DNA of 64,000 nt from Knoxdaviesia capensis. Lineage: Eukaryota > Ascomycota > Sordariomycetes > Microascales > Gondwanamycetaceae. The position numbers and the translations under genes are program-made. Below the pieces are notes generated by a model. The model worked only from the letters and a program-made list of their open reading frames with translations, made no database searches and was not told where the DNA came from. Location: the NCBI GenBank assembly GCA_001510575.1, contig LNGK01000004.1, positions 2,179,956 to 2,243,955 on the forward strand. The letters run 5' to 3'. This document shows, in pieces, positions 9,542-22,921 of the stretch (positions are counted from its first letter, which is position 1; the number at the start of each line of letters is the position of its first letter).

Positions 9542-12351
9542 CTACGCGATCGTACCGAAGAACCGCGAAACCTCTTCCAGTTCCGGATCGCCACAGCAAA
9601 AGTCCCACCCCACAATCACACTCCGCTGGCTACAGCAGATGATGCGGCGAGTGTCGAACTGCAGCTTGAAGACGCGCGGCGGACTGAGGTCCGGCTGCGC
9701 CCACCGCGGCTGGTGGTGCAGAGGGATCGCCGCCCCGGGCGATCCCGGCTGTTGCAAAGCCGTGCCAGAGGACGCCGACCCCGTGCCGTCCACAACCATC
9801 GCCGCCTGGTCCAACGATCCCGCCGCCGCACCGGCTCCGCCAGCAGCAGCCGCACTCTGCGCCAACATGCCCGCGCGGATGCGGCTCCGCGACGCGGCGA
9901 ACACCACCTCGTTGTGCATCTGCAGCCGCATGGTCGACGAAGGCAGCCGATCGATCACCTCCTGGAGATAGGGAGCGTGGTAGATCAGGAGGAACGGGTG
10001 GGCAAGCAGCACGGCCTGCAGCCGAGCGGGGCCCTGGGGCACAGTGGCGTCAATCAGCGAGCGGCTAGCGTCTTGGTTCAAGAATGACGGGGGCTCCGCG
10101 CGAGGAACATGGGTGTCCGGGTTCATGTTGGAGGCAGCCGCTGCGGCCGAGCCGCCAGCGTTTTGCTGCGACGACTGCGGCTGGTGCTGCTGCAGGAACG
10201 GGTGAATGGAGGGGTTTCCGGCGGCCATGCGTGCCCAGGCCGAGCGCTCCTGCATCTGCTCGATAGTCGCCAGACGCATGGCGGCAATGGTGGCCTCCTC
10301 CTGGCGCAGACGGTGGTTGGCTCTCCAGACTCCATCCTTGTCGCGACGCCAGATGATGATGCTCTGGTCGTAAGATCCAGAAACGATACGCGCGTACTTG
10401 CCGCCGCCGCCACCGGGAGGCAGCTTGGCGCCGTACGCCGTGATGTCCTCGGGGCGGCTGCTTCCAGCATTCTGCACCCGCTTGACTCTGGTCGTGGACG
10501 GGTCGGGAATGGCCCCGGAATTGACCGCCTTGAAATACTCCGCGTCAATGCGCCGGGCCTCCTTCTCATCCTCCACCACGCTGTACGGCAGGTCCGCAAA
10601 GCCAGCCTGGACGGTCCTCACCAGATTGGTGTGAGCACGGAGGCTCGCCACCTCGACGCCGGAGGTGCTGTCAAACACCTTGACTTCGTTATCACTACTG
10701 CCGCTGACAATGCGCCGGCCATCGTATTGGACGCAAGCGATCCCTTTGTGATGGCCGACGACGGTGCGTGTACAGGTCTCCGTAGGCCAGTCCCAGATTC
10801 TGATGTGCCTATCGCCACTCACTGAGACCACCTCGTTACCACAGATTTGCACGGCGTTCACAGCCGCATTGTGGCCAATCAGCCGGCCAATCTGGGTGAA
10901 AGCCGGCTTGACGGGGAGGGAAGCGCGAGGGTCGAGGTCGTAGTCGTAGCGGCGAAGGTTTATCGGCACCGGGTTGACAGCGCCTTTGGCGCCATCTGGA
11001 ACCGCGCCATAGCCGAGGTCTCCGTAGCGCAGGGGCCGACGGTTGAAGATCTTGATGGAGCGGTCCTTCGAGCACGTCACGAGAATGCGCTTGTCGAAGC
11101 GCAGGTTGAGCACCGATTCGGTGTGGGCGCGCAGGCGCTGGGTGATCTGACCGGTCGAGAACCGCCAGACGATGACTCCGGAGTCGCTGCTGCCGGACAC
11201 AATCAGGTCTTCCTCCGGATCCGAATCAAACTGGAGACAAAGGACCGATGCGCGGTGGCCGATCAGCGGGGCCTGCACCAGGCGGCGGGTGTGGACATTC
11301 CAGATCCGGATGGTCTTGTCCCGGCTTCCGCTGACCACAAACTTGGAATTGAACTGAACGCTGTAGATGCATTCGCTGTGGCCCTCGAGGGGATAGGCAG
11401 GGTGGGGAAGCTGGAAATTGGTGAACTTGGCGACTTCCCAGTTGGCCTCGAGCCGGTGGCGCATGGCATATAGGTACTTCCAGTTGATGCGGTAGCGGTG
11501 GGATCTCTCTTCCCAGCTCCAAAGCTGATTTCTAATCACGTCAGATTCCAGGCGCGGAGGAACGGCGGTGAGATATTGCAGTTGTTTCTTGGGGTAGTTA
11601 GACCCAAGGAACGGCGACTGCGCAATCGACGCCGGGGGCTTCACTTCAAAGTCAAACGACATTTCCTTGCCCTTGCCCTTGCCCTTGGACGAGGCATCGG
11701 CCATTTCAACGTCAGCGGCGCCCGGAGCCGAGGCATCGCTCATGTCCATGGCTTCATCAACTACGGTGTTGTTGATTTTCTCCTCCCACTCGGCGATTTC
11801 GGCGGTATCGGCGGCCCATCCCTCTGACAGGTATAGTTGTTCCCAAATACCGATGTCTTGAGACAGTCTGTACCACGAGCGGCAGGTCTGGCCAAAGTTG
11901 ACCAGCGACACAGGGTCGAGATATCCCAAGATCTTAACACAGACCTCGGCGGGAAGGTATTGGACAAAGTCGATGTACAGACGCGGGTTCAGCTGTTCAA
12001 TTATGTCGAGGAGGGAGGAGGTGGGTAGGTTGTCGAGGAGGGCCATGGCGAGTTCTGTTTTGAGAAACGAGCAAACACGGGTTGAAGCGGTTAGTTACGG
12101 TCGCAAAGGTCACCATTTACGCAGCAGCATGAGAAGTCAGGCCATGGCACGGGTGAGTTGGAAGGGAGAGAGGGAAAAAAGAACATACTCTGCTTTACGT
12201 TAAGAGGGAATCCACCAACATTCTTCGCCAACCAGGCGGGAAGTTCGGAGGGAGACTGCGGCACTCCCGAGATCTTGGAAAGCCGGGAATTTAGGGGGTG
12301 TTCGGAGTATCCCTCGTCAGCCTGTTGAGATGAGCGCCCATAAAGGTCCAT
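9542..12351 (-). CDS. fwd-1: F-box/WD40 SCF ubiquitin-ligase adaptor (FWD-1 / beta-TrCP type)
   Basis: Two exons (12351-12189 and 12054-9542) give 891 residues; the intron is GTATGT..AACAG. The frame has a later methionine at 12046, but the upstream exon (MDLYGRSSQQADEGYS..) splices in phase and is preferred. An F-box lies at about 87-134 (YLPAEVCVKILGYLDPVSLV), which binds Skp1. From about 279 come six WD40 repeats (VSGSRDKTIRIWN, VSGSSDSGVIVWRF, VTCSKDRSIKIFN, VSVSGDRHIRIWD, VSGSSDNEVKVFD, VSGSYDQSIIIWR). A probable seventh blade sits at the extreme C-terminus (VFKLQFDTRRIICCSQRSVI) after a long Ala/Gln-rich insertion. The blade sequences resemble beta-TrCP and Neurospora FWD-1, which recognise phosphodegrons. 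FWD-1 degrades the clock protein FRQ in Neurospora; the substrate here is unknown. Confidence 0.9.
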
Positions 12352-15300
12352 CTTTGGCCGGAAAACAAGAAAAAAAAAAAGAACCCGAGCAGTGGCCAGT
12401 GACAAATGGATGTCCGCGACAGACTCGGGTTGGGGTGTGCGTCTATTCTCGGTGTATATAACCAAAGGAAAGGCAGACAGCCACCTGATGGACAGCGAGC
12501 CTCAACCGATACCAGGAATGAGGATCACTAGCTGGAGATGGGATGAGAAATGTATTCCGGGCTTTTCTCTTCCCTGAAACACGCACAAAGAACACACGTG
12601 AGCCAGATAGAAGATCAAATAGCAGCGATGATGTCAGTGGTGGAAGAGGTTGTTCGGATAGCTTTTGATGGTGGCACGAGAGACAGAAAGTGATAGAGGA
12701 TAGTAACAGAGAGTGACAATAAAGAATGAATGAGGATGTGGTGATAAGAGATATCAATATTTTGAGGAGGAAATCCAGGAAGGCCGGCTCCCCAAAAAAA
12801 CAAAGGTCAAACACGGCGGTCAAAAGGCCGGCCCGGGAAGCGTACGGGCGGAATATCAACAACACCAACACAGTAGCCCGACACAGCGCGCACCAACGAC
12901 ACCGCCGATAACAACCGGAGATACCGAAACAGGAGTCTTCGAAGACTGGGACTTGGGATCGAGGAGCGGATGGCTAGAAGCGGGAGAACAATTCGTAGGG
13001 CAGAAGCAGTTCGTGGGGAGAAGAAGAGAGGAATCGAGAACTGTCTCGATGATGGCCGGTCCAACGAAAGGACGAATGGAATGATTGAGATAGTAAGCCG
13101 AGGCCGATGACCGGAGATCGGAGATCGGAAGATATATTAAGAAAAAATCAGGGCGCCAGGGACCAGGGCAGAAAAGAGAGAGGCGGGGCGGGTGGAAGCT
13201 GAGTGAAGTTGAAAGGTTGGAGGGAAGAGGAGTTGGCGATGATTTTTTGGGTTTTCCGTGTGGTGTTGTGTCGATTGTCGGCGATGTAGCATTGCACAGT
13301 GCCGATAATGCAAGCACAGTAAGCACTGTGCTGAGGCCAAAGGTGGTACACATGACTGGCTGGAAATTCGCCGGTCAAGGCCTAATCTGGAAGCTCCAAG
13401 TAGACCTGCCAGCCGTCACAGGCTGTTGACAGCTGGCAGTATCGACTCAGGCTGGGATTTGGAGGCCTGGAAGCTGCAGCCAAGACCAACATAACGATGT
13501 GGAGGCCAAGTACACAGTGGGCATAGTTTGCCTTTGGCGGTGGCCCAAGCAGGTTTCCTGCACAGTCATAACCCTAGACGGATAGACTCTAGCCCTATGG
13601 TGGTTTTTATCAAGGGTCTAACCCCTGATTTGCAGCTTGCTCACCGTGTTCATGGCGGTGGATACGGAAGATCTTCCATCTATCTGCTCGGCCAGTCGCT
13701 GCTCGCCGTATTACCGCCAAGGTTCACCGCACCGCATGTGACTTTGCAGCATCGCAGGCGAATGGATGGCGAGTGAACGTCACGATGTTCGGTTATGCCA
13801 GGTACAATGCGGCCAATTATACGGCCTGGTGGGCTGCTGCAACGGGTCGATCTTCAAGGCCATCGTCTTCGGCGGCTTGGGAGGGGCGGCGGTGGCCGGT
13901 CCCACCAGATAAGGTCTAGCTGGGAGAAGCAGTCTGATCCGAAGAGAAGAGAGAGAGGCGACCGAATAGGCGGCCCAGGGCCTTTTTATCTCTCCCCTGG
14001 TAAACGCTGTGCATTCTATTCGCACAAAACGCTATGCAACTCCCAGCAAAGCACGTCAGATAACGGCGGTGTCTCGCGAGCCGCTCTTGTTTTCCCATTC
14101 TCAAAGCGAAACTTGATATCTATTTCTGGTGTATTTCTTCTGCCTGCTGATTCTAGTGACGTCAGCTCGGAGAGCGAGATGTTGGGCGTTTTGGGGTTTC
14201 CATCTGCCGGGCCCTTCACTACGGACACTTAAGCGACTCGTGCTACGGTTGTGTGTCGAGATCACACAGAGTGCGGCGTACACGATCTTGCTCGGGACTT
14301 TCTAGGTCTGTGTCACCGCCCCCGTTTGGGTGTAAATGCTCCGGGCTGGCCTAACCCCAAGGACTTGAGTGTGTTTCACTGTGACACTTGGCCACAGGAT
14401 CGGTCGTGGAGGCTTGGGTTGGGCTCCTCAACCCCGAAACCCTAACCCTAAGCAGAACCGCGGAGCTCACCGATATCTTGCCACCTGTCAGCTCCCCAAA
14501 CTTCACATGTTGAGACAAGATGACCAGACCTTAGGGTAGGTCTGTGCCTGTACATCTTTTGTGGACAAAGCAACGCGCCCCGAGGACAAGAGTACGGGCG
14601 GGCCTCCAACAACTGGTGCACCGTGCCGGAGTGACGATTCTCGGGGGGATCATAGCACCCACGGTGCCACAACAGAGGCTCGACCGTTTGCCCTGTGCCA
14701 GTCAGTCAGGTGCAGGTGTATACAGATAAAGGGCAGCGACAAGCTGCAGTGCGTTCTCCTCTGGGCTTGCTTGGGGTTGGCAAACCAAGCCTTGACCGTC
14801 CACCGTTTGTGTGGTGGATGCTGCAGCAAAAGGTGGAGGCTACGTGTGGTGCAACATCGAACCACTAAATCGGGGTCGTCAGTAGTAGAGCCCCATTTTC
14901 GATTCGGGATTAACGCCTCCATGACAGAGAAGTCCAAGCACGACGTGTAGCATCCGAGAGTTGCAGACGGACAAGACGATGGACACTTTTATGTTATGTA
15001 TGTAGAGTACATAGACACAAGAAGGAGGGCGGATGAAGTCGAGGACGGCTAGTATGCAGAACCAAAAAAAGCCTTCGGAGCCTCTTGTCAGCAGAGTCCC
15101 GTCTTCCGGCATGGTTCACATGTCTGTTTGATTGACATCGAAACATACCGGATTTGCGTGACAAATGGGGCTATTGGAAAAGGGGGGTATATTGCTTCAC
15201 TTTTTCCAGCAGACATTGGACATTCCCCATAGACTGGCTTTCTTGTTCGTCAGAGCTGCTGTTTGTTAGGACTTCAACTATAGAGGGGCCTCTCCCAACC

Positions 15301-18060
15301 AGAAACCCTGCGAAGTCGGCGCCTGAAGGCAGGGAGCCCAGTCAGTGGTAGGATGCCAGTCCAGAGACGACCTGTGACGCTCGGCATGGAGTATTCGTTG
15401 ACTACAAAGACATAGTACAGTACTGTACAGTGTGTGCTTGTGGATGGACGTGCTGGGATGGGATGTAAGAGTTCTCTCTCTCACTGTCGCCTTTCCCCTC
15501 CCCGATTTGCATCCACGAGGTCAAAGCGGTGCTCTCTCACCTTCCAGCTGTCCTACGATAGAGGGGCTGATCGGCGTATCTGACGGTCCACACTTTGGGA
15601 CACCGTCCATCAGTACAGTACTGTACAGTACAAGTAGCGATGTACAGTGGTTGCAGATGAGGGAGCGAGGGTGTGAGAGCGCGAGACAAGGGCGGCAGAA
15701 GGCTTTTGTTTCGAGTGAACAGCCGGGAGGCACACGGAAGAGAAAAACACGGAAAGAGGAGGAATTTGTTCTTTCTTTTTTTCTTGTCCTTCTGCACCTA
15801 GCTATTCCGTTACACTCCGGGATGAATAAACTGTTGAACACGCACACTAGTGTCGAGTGTGCAGCCGACAAACGCGACAAACGGAGATCCCAACGCAGGG
15901 CTGGCATATTTTCCTTTGTTATTATTATTTTCTTCTCTTACTTTTTCAAGGTCCGCCGTTTGGCCACCATGTGCTGAAGGGAACGTTTCCGAAATCCAAC
16001 AAGCGGCAGGAAAAAAACAAGAATAAAAGACGGAACGTCCAGGAATGCTGACTGACGGAGAGGCAAAGAGAGAAAACGCCAGCAGGCGAAACTGAAGCCA
16101 CCAGCCGGCCTCTCTCCTCCCCCTTGTCCTTGTTTTACCAAATTGGGGGCTCTGTCAAGAAGGTCCAACGACGAGCTGCAAGCTGAAGAGACGAGCAAAC
16201 TTCCCGTTTTTCTCTCGACGGGGAAGGGAAAATCCCGCCTGAGGCCTCAGGCGCTGGTGTTTGTCTCTTTTCGTGGTGATGAAATTTGGGCAGCAGCTAT
16301 CCGAACACTGAGGCTGGGTCTTTGTGTTGAATGTTGTGGCCTTACAGTACAGATCAACTGGGGGGTGCGGTTGAGCTTCATCTTGAACAAACATGGTGAT
16401 TGATGATTTTGATGCTTATGATGCTGATTCCACCACTGACATGCACAGTACTGTAGTGTAGTGTATGCACCAGAGGCTATACAGGCCCGACTTTATAAGT
16501 GTAACGGATACTCGCAATCTGCACGAAGCTGTTAATGGCAACTCAGGCGGGTCGTCCCCCCCTGAGGGATTGTTTCGTTTGTCGTGGCCCACTTGCCAAC
16601 AAGAAAAGGCAAGATAGTGTAGGGACAAGAGCGTACAACATACTCCGGCCGGAAAGGACACAAGATGCTTCTGTTTGAAGAAAACACTCTATCCCACACA
16701 CATTCTCTCAAAACCAAAAGACAACAGCTTGACGGGACAGGGGATGCTTCCAAGAGAGAGCAAGAGTCTGGAAGTCAAGACGGAAGAGAGAGAGAGAGAG
16801 AGTGGCAAGTTGGACCCACACCCCCTCCTTCCTTTCCTCTCTTTCCATTTCTTGGTTCCTGGTTTCTAGAACACGCTTGTGAAGACCCTGAAAGATTCTA
16901 TCTTCTCTGTTCCTTATTTTCCGGACGCCACCGCCAGCCAATACGCACACCACAGCAGTGCGCTCTGCCTGTGGTACCGGCACTCTGGAGTCTGTGTTCT
17001 GTACACCTTGGAGCCGTGTTCGTAGCAGGCCGCCGACGAGGGGGATAGGCCGCCTCCTCGCTAACTTTGAAACATCGCAGTCAATGCTGCTGTTGCACAG
17101 AAGAACCACCTTGGGAAGCCTGGTGAAATCGAACAGCTTACAGCCGTTCGACCAAGCACAGTACTGTACTGAACTTACATACAGAGGACAGACTGCTCAT
17201 GCTCTTGGGGATGGCCACCACTCTCGACTTGTAGCTACTACTTACAGTACATCATATCAGGGAGACACATATTCTGCATTTCTCTTCGATTGCACACTGT
17301 CCCGCCCTTTTGAATTTCGTCCCCTTCTTGGGAATAAACAAACAACTTCTCATACATGCTAGAAACTGTGCCGTTTGCCTTTATCATGAGAAGCACCGTG
17401 TGCCGACTTTTCAATGCACGGTAGAGGTTATGGCCCGCAAATCAGCAAACCAGGTCCACAGTCTGTACACAGTGCACATACTCGAGAGGGTCTTCGTGGC
17501 GGCCCAGAGAAAAGGCCAGCTTAACACAGTGTTTACAGTGTGCATACATACACCATAGATACTCCGTCAACCCCTATCCAGCGCACAGTGTAACACTGTC
17601 CAGTCCACCAGCTTCCCGACCCAGTTACCCATGTTAATCTAAAGTTTTTAAGCGATAATGTTTCCTATCTAAACTGATCCGAGCTTCAGAATTCTGGCGA
17701 TAGTGATGCGTTGCCATTATCGAGCACAATTGGAAATCGAAAAGCGGTGATGAGTACTGTACTGTGTGCCTGTCCAGAATACTTCCTTCCACACATCAGC
17801 TCTTCACGGACTGAGACACACACAGAGGAACAGAGACTCCCACCAACCAATCAGAGTCTCCCACTGCTGCTGACTCATCATTTTCCCTTCCAGCGCCTGC
17901 AGTTGCTCTTCTAGCGGCTTCTGGCCGCCAATTGCCCGCCACATCTAGTTCCAAACCCGCTGAGAGTTTTCCCATACCAGCGCTATAGTGCCAAAACACA
18001 CCCACCATTAGGCACTAGAACCCTGTAGTTCCAGCTGCTGCCCCTCATCCACCCGCCTAG
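12352..18060. other. 5.7-kb intergenic region rich in TGTAC/GTACA palindromes; no gene supported
   Basis: Open frames here are short and have no recognisable domains. The part near 12.4-13.4 kb probably holds the F-box gene's promoter and leader. Repeated palindromes of the type ACAGTACTGTACAGT lie at about 15414, 15612, 16443, 17158 and 17754. A telomere-like CCCTAACCCTAA dimer lies at 14440-14451. Noncoding RNA genes cannot be excluded. Confidence 0.5.
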
Positions 18061-19479
18061 AAATGAACCAAGCCTCCCTTGAATTCGCCCTTTATCACTA
18101 CCACCACCATGAAGCATCATCTTCATTCTTCTCCTATCTTTGACACCTTTCCCGGCCTCTGCTTCTTTTCCTCGGCCTCCCCCTCCCCTTTTTTTCTTCT
18201 TTCTTTTTCTTTTCTTTTTCCTGTAACCTTCTATCACTCTGTTTATCTATTCCACATCCCCCTGTTCTCTCCTAAAAATATCCCCCCCAAAAGTAAAAAA
18301 TCTCCTCTGAGAGGGGGTCCTTGTCAACTGGCTTCGTTTCCTTGCAAATCTTCCTATTATCCATTGATCCAGGCTTCCGATCTTGCTGCCCTGAATCTCT
18401 TCTCTTTCTCATTTCCCTTGATCTTGACTGATACTCCTGTCTCTTCTTCCTTCTTCTTATTGTTCCCGTTGCCTCTAATCATATAATCAGCCTCACCCCT
18501 AATCGATATCACCCTTCCTCTCCCCTCCAATCCAATATCCTCAATCACCGTATCCTGTCTTCCACGGCTTCTTCACCCTGGTTCTGGACGCTGTAATACT
18601 CTTTTCTCGTTTTAGCAAGGGCCTTTTCGTTTCCCTCCTTTTCCCTCCCCTTTTCTTTATCGACCCTGTAGTCTCCGCTTTCTTTGCCTTTCCTTCCTCT
18701 CTTTTCTTCTTTAGTCTCCTCCTTCCTCTTCTCCAACCTCCGTGGATATCTGGAGTCCGAATTCCTTGACTTGGAATATCGTGCGACCGCCGACCTTCGA
18801 TCGATTTCCCTGCAATCCAATTTCTAGCCCGTTGCACGCTTTCCCTTCTCTTCGGATTCTCTCTTGCGGTACGTCGTCAGCCTTCTCTCTCCCCTCACTC
18901 AATCCTGATCGATCGCCTGGGTTCTATATCTAGAAGCTCCTCGTTTCCTTTTTTTTTTCTTTGTCCCCTCACCGAACTGTCTCGTTAAGGGCCTCACTTG
19001 ACCATTCGACGGGTTCCGCGGGCCTTCGTTTGACTCTTGCCCGGTTGGGTTTCTGTGCATTGTGACTCAGCAGCAGGAAGTGGACGGACGGCCTCTCGGT
19101 TATCTTCGACATCGTCGTTTGGGGGGACTGCTTGGCCTCTTTTTTGGGACACTTACGAACAGCTTTTTGCTTTCCGTCGTAACCTGTAGAGCCCTCGACT
19201 AATCGTGAAGGTGATAGCTCGTTTGCCACTGTCTAGATTGTTCCTCGTCGACTTCAACGTTCCGGCCTTCGAGCGGGGTGGCGCTCCTCCGGATAGCTCG
19301 CCTCGGAGCCTTTTTTCGGCTTCGAATTACCTCAACCGCGATCATACTTTTCTTTGCCACGATTTCCCCGATTCTGCCGACCTCCGGATCTCTCATCGTT
19401 TGATCTGTCCGCCGGCCGTCTTTCTATATACACCCTTGTGCCTCACCCTCTTCCTCTCGACGTACACCGCTATTCGACT
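18061..19479 (+). promoter_or_regulatory. Long pyrimidine-rich leader/promoter of cdc24
   Basis: About 1.4 kb of the plus strand upstream of the cdc24 start is strongly C/T-rich with many short CT and T tracts. Such tracts are common upstream of highly expressed or constitutive fungal genes and in long 5' leaders. The transcription start cannot be placed from sequence. Confidence 0.5.
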
Positions 19480-22400
19480 ATGGATGTTATGGCCCATAGC
19501 CCCCTCTTGAGAACTAACACGGCCCCGATTTTCAAGAGAGAGAACTCTGCCGCTATCTCCACCATGAACTCCGCTCCCCGCACAAGCCAGCTGTCTGGCA
19601 CTACCGCCTACAACAGCTCCGCGACCTCGCTCCAATCCTTCTCCAGCGGCACCACCGCCGTCACTCCCAGTGCCGGAGGCCCCGTCATGGCCACCGCCAA
19701 CATCATCAACCAAAAGGCCGATGCCTCGCGTTCACTATACCAAATATGCGTGTCGCTAAAGCAGCGCCTGGCCCAGGTGCCCGGCTTCGAACCGTTCACC
19801 GCCCAGATCGACGAGACCGACCCCGTCGACTCTCTGTGGAGTCTCTTCCGCACCGGATATCCCTTCCTGATCGTCTTCAACTGCCTGCAACAGGGCCAGC
19901 CCCTCAGCGTCGACGACGAGAATGTGACCGATGCGAAGCGGGCCAAGCTGGCCGTGTTCAAGTTCATCAACGCCTGCTTGAAGGATCTGAACATTCCCCC
20001 CGCCGAGTGCTTCCGTGTGACGGATGTGTCTGGCACTGATACTACCGGATTCGTAAAGGTATATATTGACTTTTTTGGGGGGGTGGGGGGGGTTTGTGGT
20101 GGTGGTGGTGATGGTTGGCAATGGCATGTTCACCGCCATATTACCAACCTCCCAACTTGAACACTATGAAGATGAATTTTGACTCTAGAAACCATGGCTA
20201 ACTTTAATCTGCCCACTAGGTTACCCAAGTCCTCAACCTGGTGCTAGATCTCGCTGATCAGAAAGGTCTGTTGTACCAACCCCAGCCGTACCCCGAAGAC
20301 GACATGCCGGCTGCTGTCGGAGGCAAAATGTCCTACCGCGACCATGTCATCAAGGAACTCGTCGATACCGAGCGCAAATACGTCCAGGATCTAGAGAATC
20401 TGCACGACCTCAAGAAAACCTTGGAAGAGAAGGGCGTGGTGCCCGGTGACACTGTGTACCAGATCTTCCTGAACATCAACGCCATCCTGGACTTCCAGCG
20501 CCGATTTCTGATTCGTGTCGAGACCACAAACTCCATGCCCGCCTCCACACAGATGTGGGGATCTCCGTTTTCTATGCTCGAGGAGCAGTTCGGCATCTAC
20601 CAGCCCTTTATTGCCAACCAGCGCAAGGCGGCCCAGGTCGTCAACAACGTCTTTGACAAGATCCAGGCTGCGGACCATCCCGTGGCCTGTGATGCGAACA
20701 CTCTGGATGGATTCTTGCTGAAGCCGATGCAGAGACTGGTCAAGTACCCGCTATTGTTAAAGGTTAGCATGATCCCCGCCCCCACACTTGTGTACGTGTA
20801 ATCTAACCCATCCTCTCTCCTCACCTTATTTCTAGGACCTCTTGAAGAAGACCGAAGACGAAGCCATCCGCGCCGACCTCGAGGCCGGCATCGCCTCCGC
20901 CGAACGTGCTCTCCAGAACGCCAACGAAGCTGTGAACCAAGACCTCCTGGATGAGGCCCTCGAGGAACTCATCGGCCGCGTCGACGACTGGAAAAACCAT
21001 AGGGTCGAGAACTTTGGTAGACTCCTACAGCACGGAATCTACCCTGTCATCACTGGCAAGAACGATCAAGAAAAAGATGTGGGTTCCTTCCACTCCTGCT
21101 TTGTTGATGGCTCCTCTGAACAATCCCAGGCTGACTTTTATTTCTTTTCTTCCTCTAGTACGAAATCTATCTGTTTGAATCCATCTTGCTTTGCTGCAAG
21201 GAAATCTCACCAAACAAGTCCAAAGATAAGAAGGATAAGACACGGTCTACTGGCTCCAAGATTCGGAATAAGAGCGCAAAGCTCCAGCTCAAGGGCCGGA
21301 TATTCATGTCCAATGTGACTGATGTGCTCACGCTCTCTAAGCCTGGTACGTACCCCACCCCCGCCATTACGCTTGAGGCCATCGCATGTATGTTCCGCTT
21401 CTAACTCTTGTCCGATATAATCCAGGCTCTTACAGCATTGAGATTTGGTGGAGAGGTGACCCGGCTGTCGAGCACTTCACCATCAGATTCTCCAACGAAG
21501 AACCCATGAAGAAATGGGCGGCCGGCCTCGACACCCAACGCAAGCTGAATGCCTCCAAGACCGCCTCGTCCAGCCCCGACACGTCCGCTCCCGAATTCAA
21601 CTGGCTGAAGAACCAAGCCAGCTCGCTGGAGAACCCTTACAAAGACGATGCTGATGAGGAAGACGATGAACTTACCGGCGGCCTCCAGTACAGAAGCGGC
21701 ACTCCTGGCGGCCAGATGCTACCCCGGACGGCTTCCAGCAACAACCTTCGCCAGCGGTCAGCCACCAGCGAAAGCTCCCAGTCGCTGGCTAGCATGGTCC
21801 GCACTGCTCCTCCTCGTTTCCCTCTCCCGATGCCTCCAGCTCCTCTCAGCCTCCAGACTCAAAGCATTGTCCGCGCCACAGCCTCACCGGCGGAGCGGTA
21901 TGGCGAGTCGTACTTCTCGCCCGTTGCCGAGTCGCCCGTGTCGTCACGTACAAGCACCGCTTCTGGAGCCTTCTCGACGAGCGGATACCCGTTCCCGAAG
22001 ACGATGACACCTCAGCCCACTTGGGAAGAAAACAACCGCTACACCGCCCCTGCTATGCCACGTGCCCCTTCGAGAGACGGGCCCTCGCCCAGCCCATACG
22101 CTCGCCAACCCCGCGGGCCCTCGATGCCCGTTATGTCGCAAAGTTCCGCCCAGCAACAACGTAGTCGGTCGTATAGTACACCCGACATCAATGGCCCCGG
22201 AGCAATGCGCCGAAACACGGCCACGGGCAACACTACCGTGGGGATTCCGGCCGTTCCTGGAATCCCCGCCCACCTCCACCACGCCCACCACGACAGCAAC
22301 ATTCCGCGGTCGCAAACCGGATCTCCCCGGCAAGAAATCCCGATGCGGTCCAATACCCAGAGCCCCGGTACCCAGCGCGAACGGTACCAACAACATCAGC

Positions 22401-22921
22401 CTTCGGGTAGTCTGGGAGGCCAGATGGCCCAGTTCCCGGTGCAGCCGGTGTATGGACGACCGAATTGGTCAGGCAGCACCCAGAGCCCCAGCTCGATGAT
22501 CCCTGAGCCGCTCCAGCCACGCTCAGGTGCTAACGGTGGCTTCTCGCCGCCTGGCAGCTCGGGCGACATGGGCGTGAGCGTTGGCTCATTTGCCAGCAAC
22601 GATTCGGCAGCCGCGCCGACGCAGCTGAAGGTGAAGGTGCACACCGACGGCGGGGCTTACATTACGCTGGTGGTCCCGTTCAGCATCACCTTCCAGAGCC
22701 TGGTCGACCGCATCGACGCGAAGCTGGCGCGGTTCACGTCCAGCAGCATTGCCAAGGGCATGCTGCGGCTGCGGTACCGCGACGAGGACGGGGACTTTGT
22801 CAGTATAGAGAGCGACGACGACATCCAGATTGCCTTCCTGGACTGGCGGGACGGGGTGCAGAGCATGTATGCGGGCGGTGTGGGCGAGATTGAACTGTAC
22901 TGCAATGGCGAGACGGCGTAG
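19480..22921 (+). CDS. cdc24: Cdc24, Rho guanine-nucleotide exchange factor for Cdc42
   Basis: Five exons (19480-20058, 20220-20762, 20836-21078, 21159-21345, 21426-22921) join in phase to 1015 residues, with GT..AG at every junction. Domains in order: the Cdc24 calponin-like region (about 85-205, SRSLYQICVSLKQRL to TQVLNLVLD); a Dbl-homology domain (about 225-410, ELVDTERKYVQDLENL, LLKPMQRLVKYPLLLK); a PH domain (about 430-560, with YEIYLFESILLCC and SYSIEIWWRG); a Ser/Pro-rich disordered linker; and a C-terminal PB1 domain (about 915-1013) with its acidic OPCA motif (YRDEDGDFVSIESDDDIQIA). Cdc24 activates Cdc42 at sites of polarised growth; the PB1 domain binds the Bem1 scaffold. Domain order and length match filamentous fungi. 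Intron 1 contains an unusual G-rich run near 20081. Confidence 0.96.

Noticed and set aside
12856..13353. 165-aa minus-strand frame with a hydrophobic N-terminus
   Set aside because: Low-complexity Ser/Pro-rich, no motif, and probably within the leader of the F-box gene.
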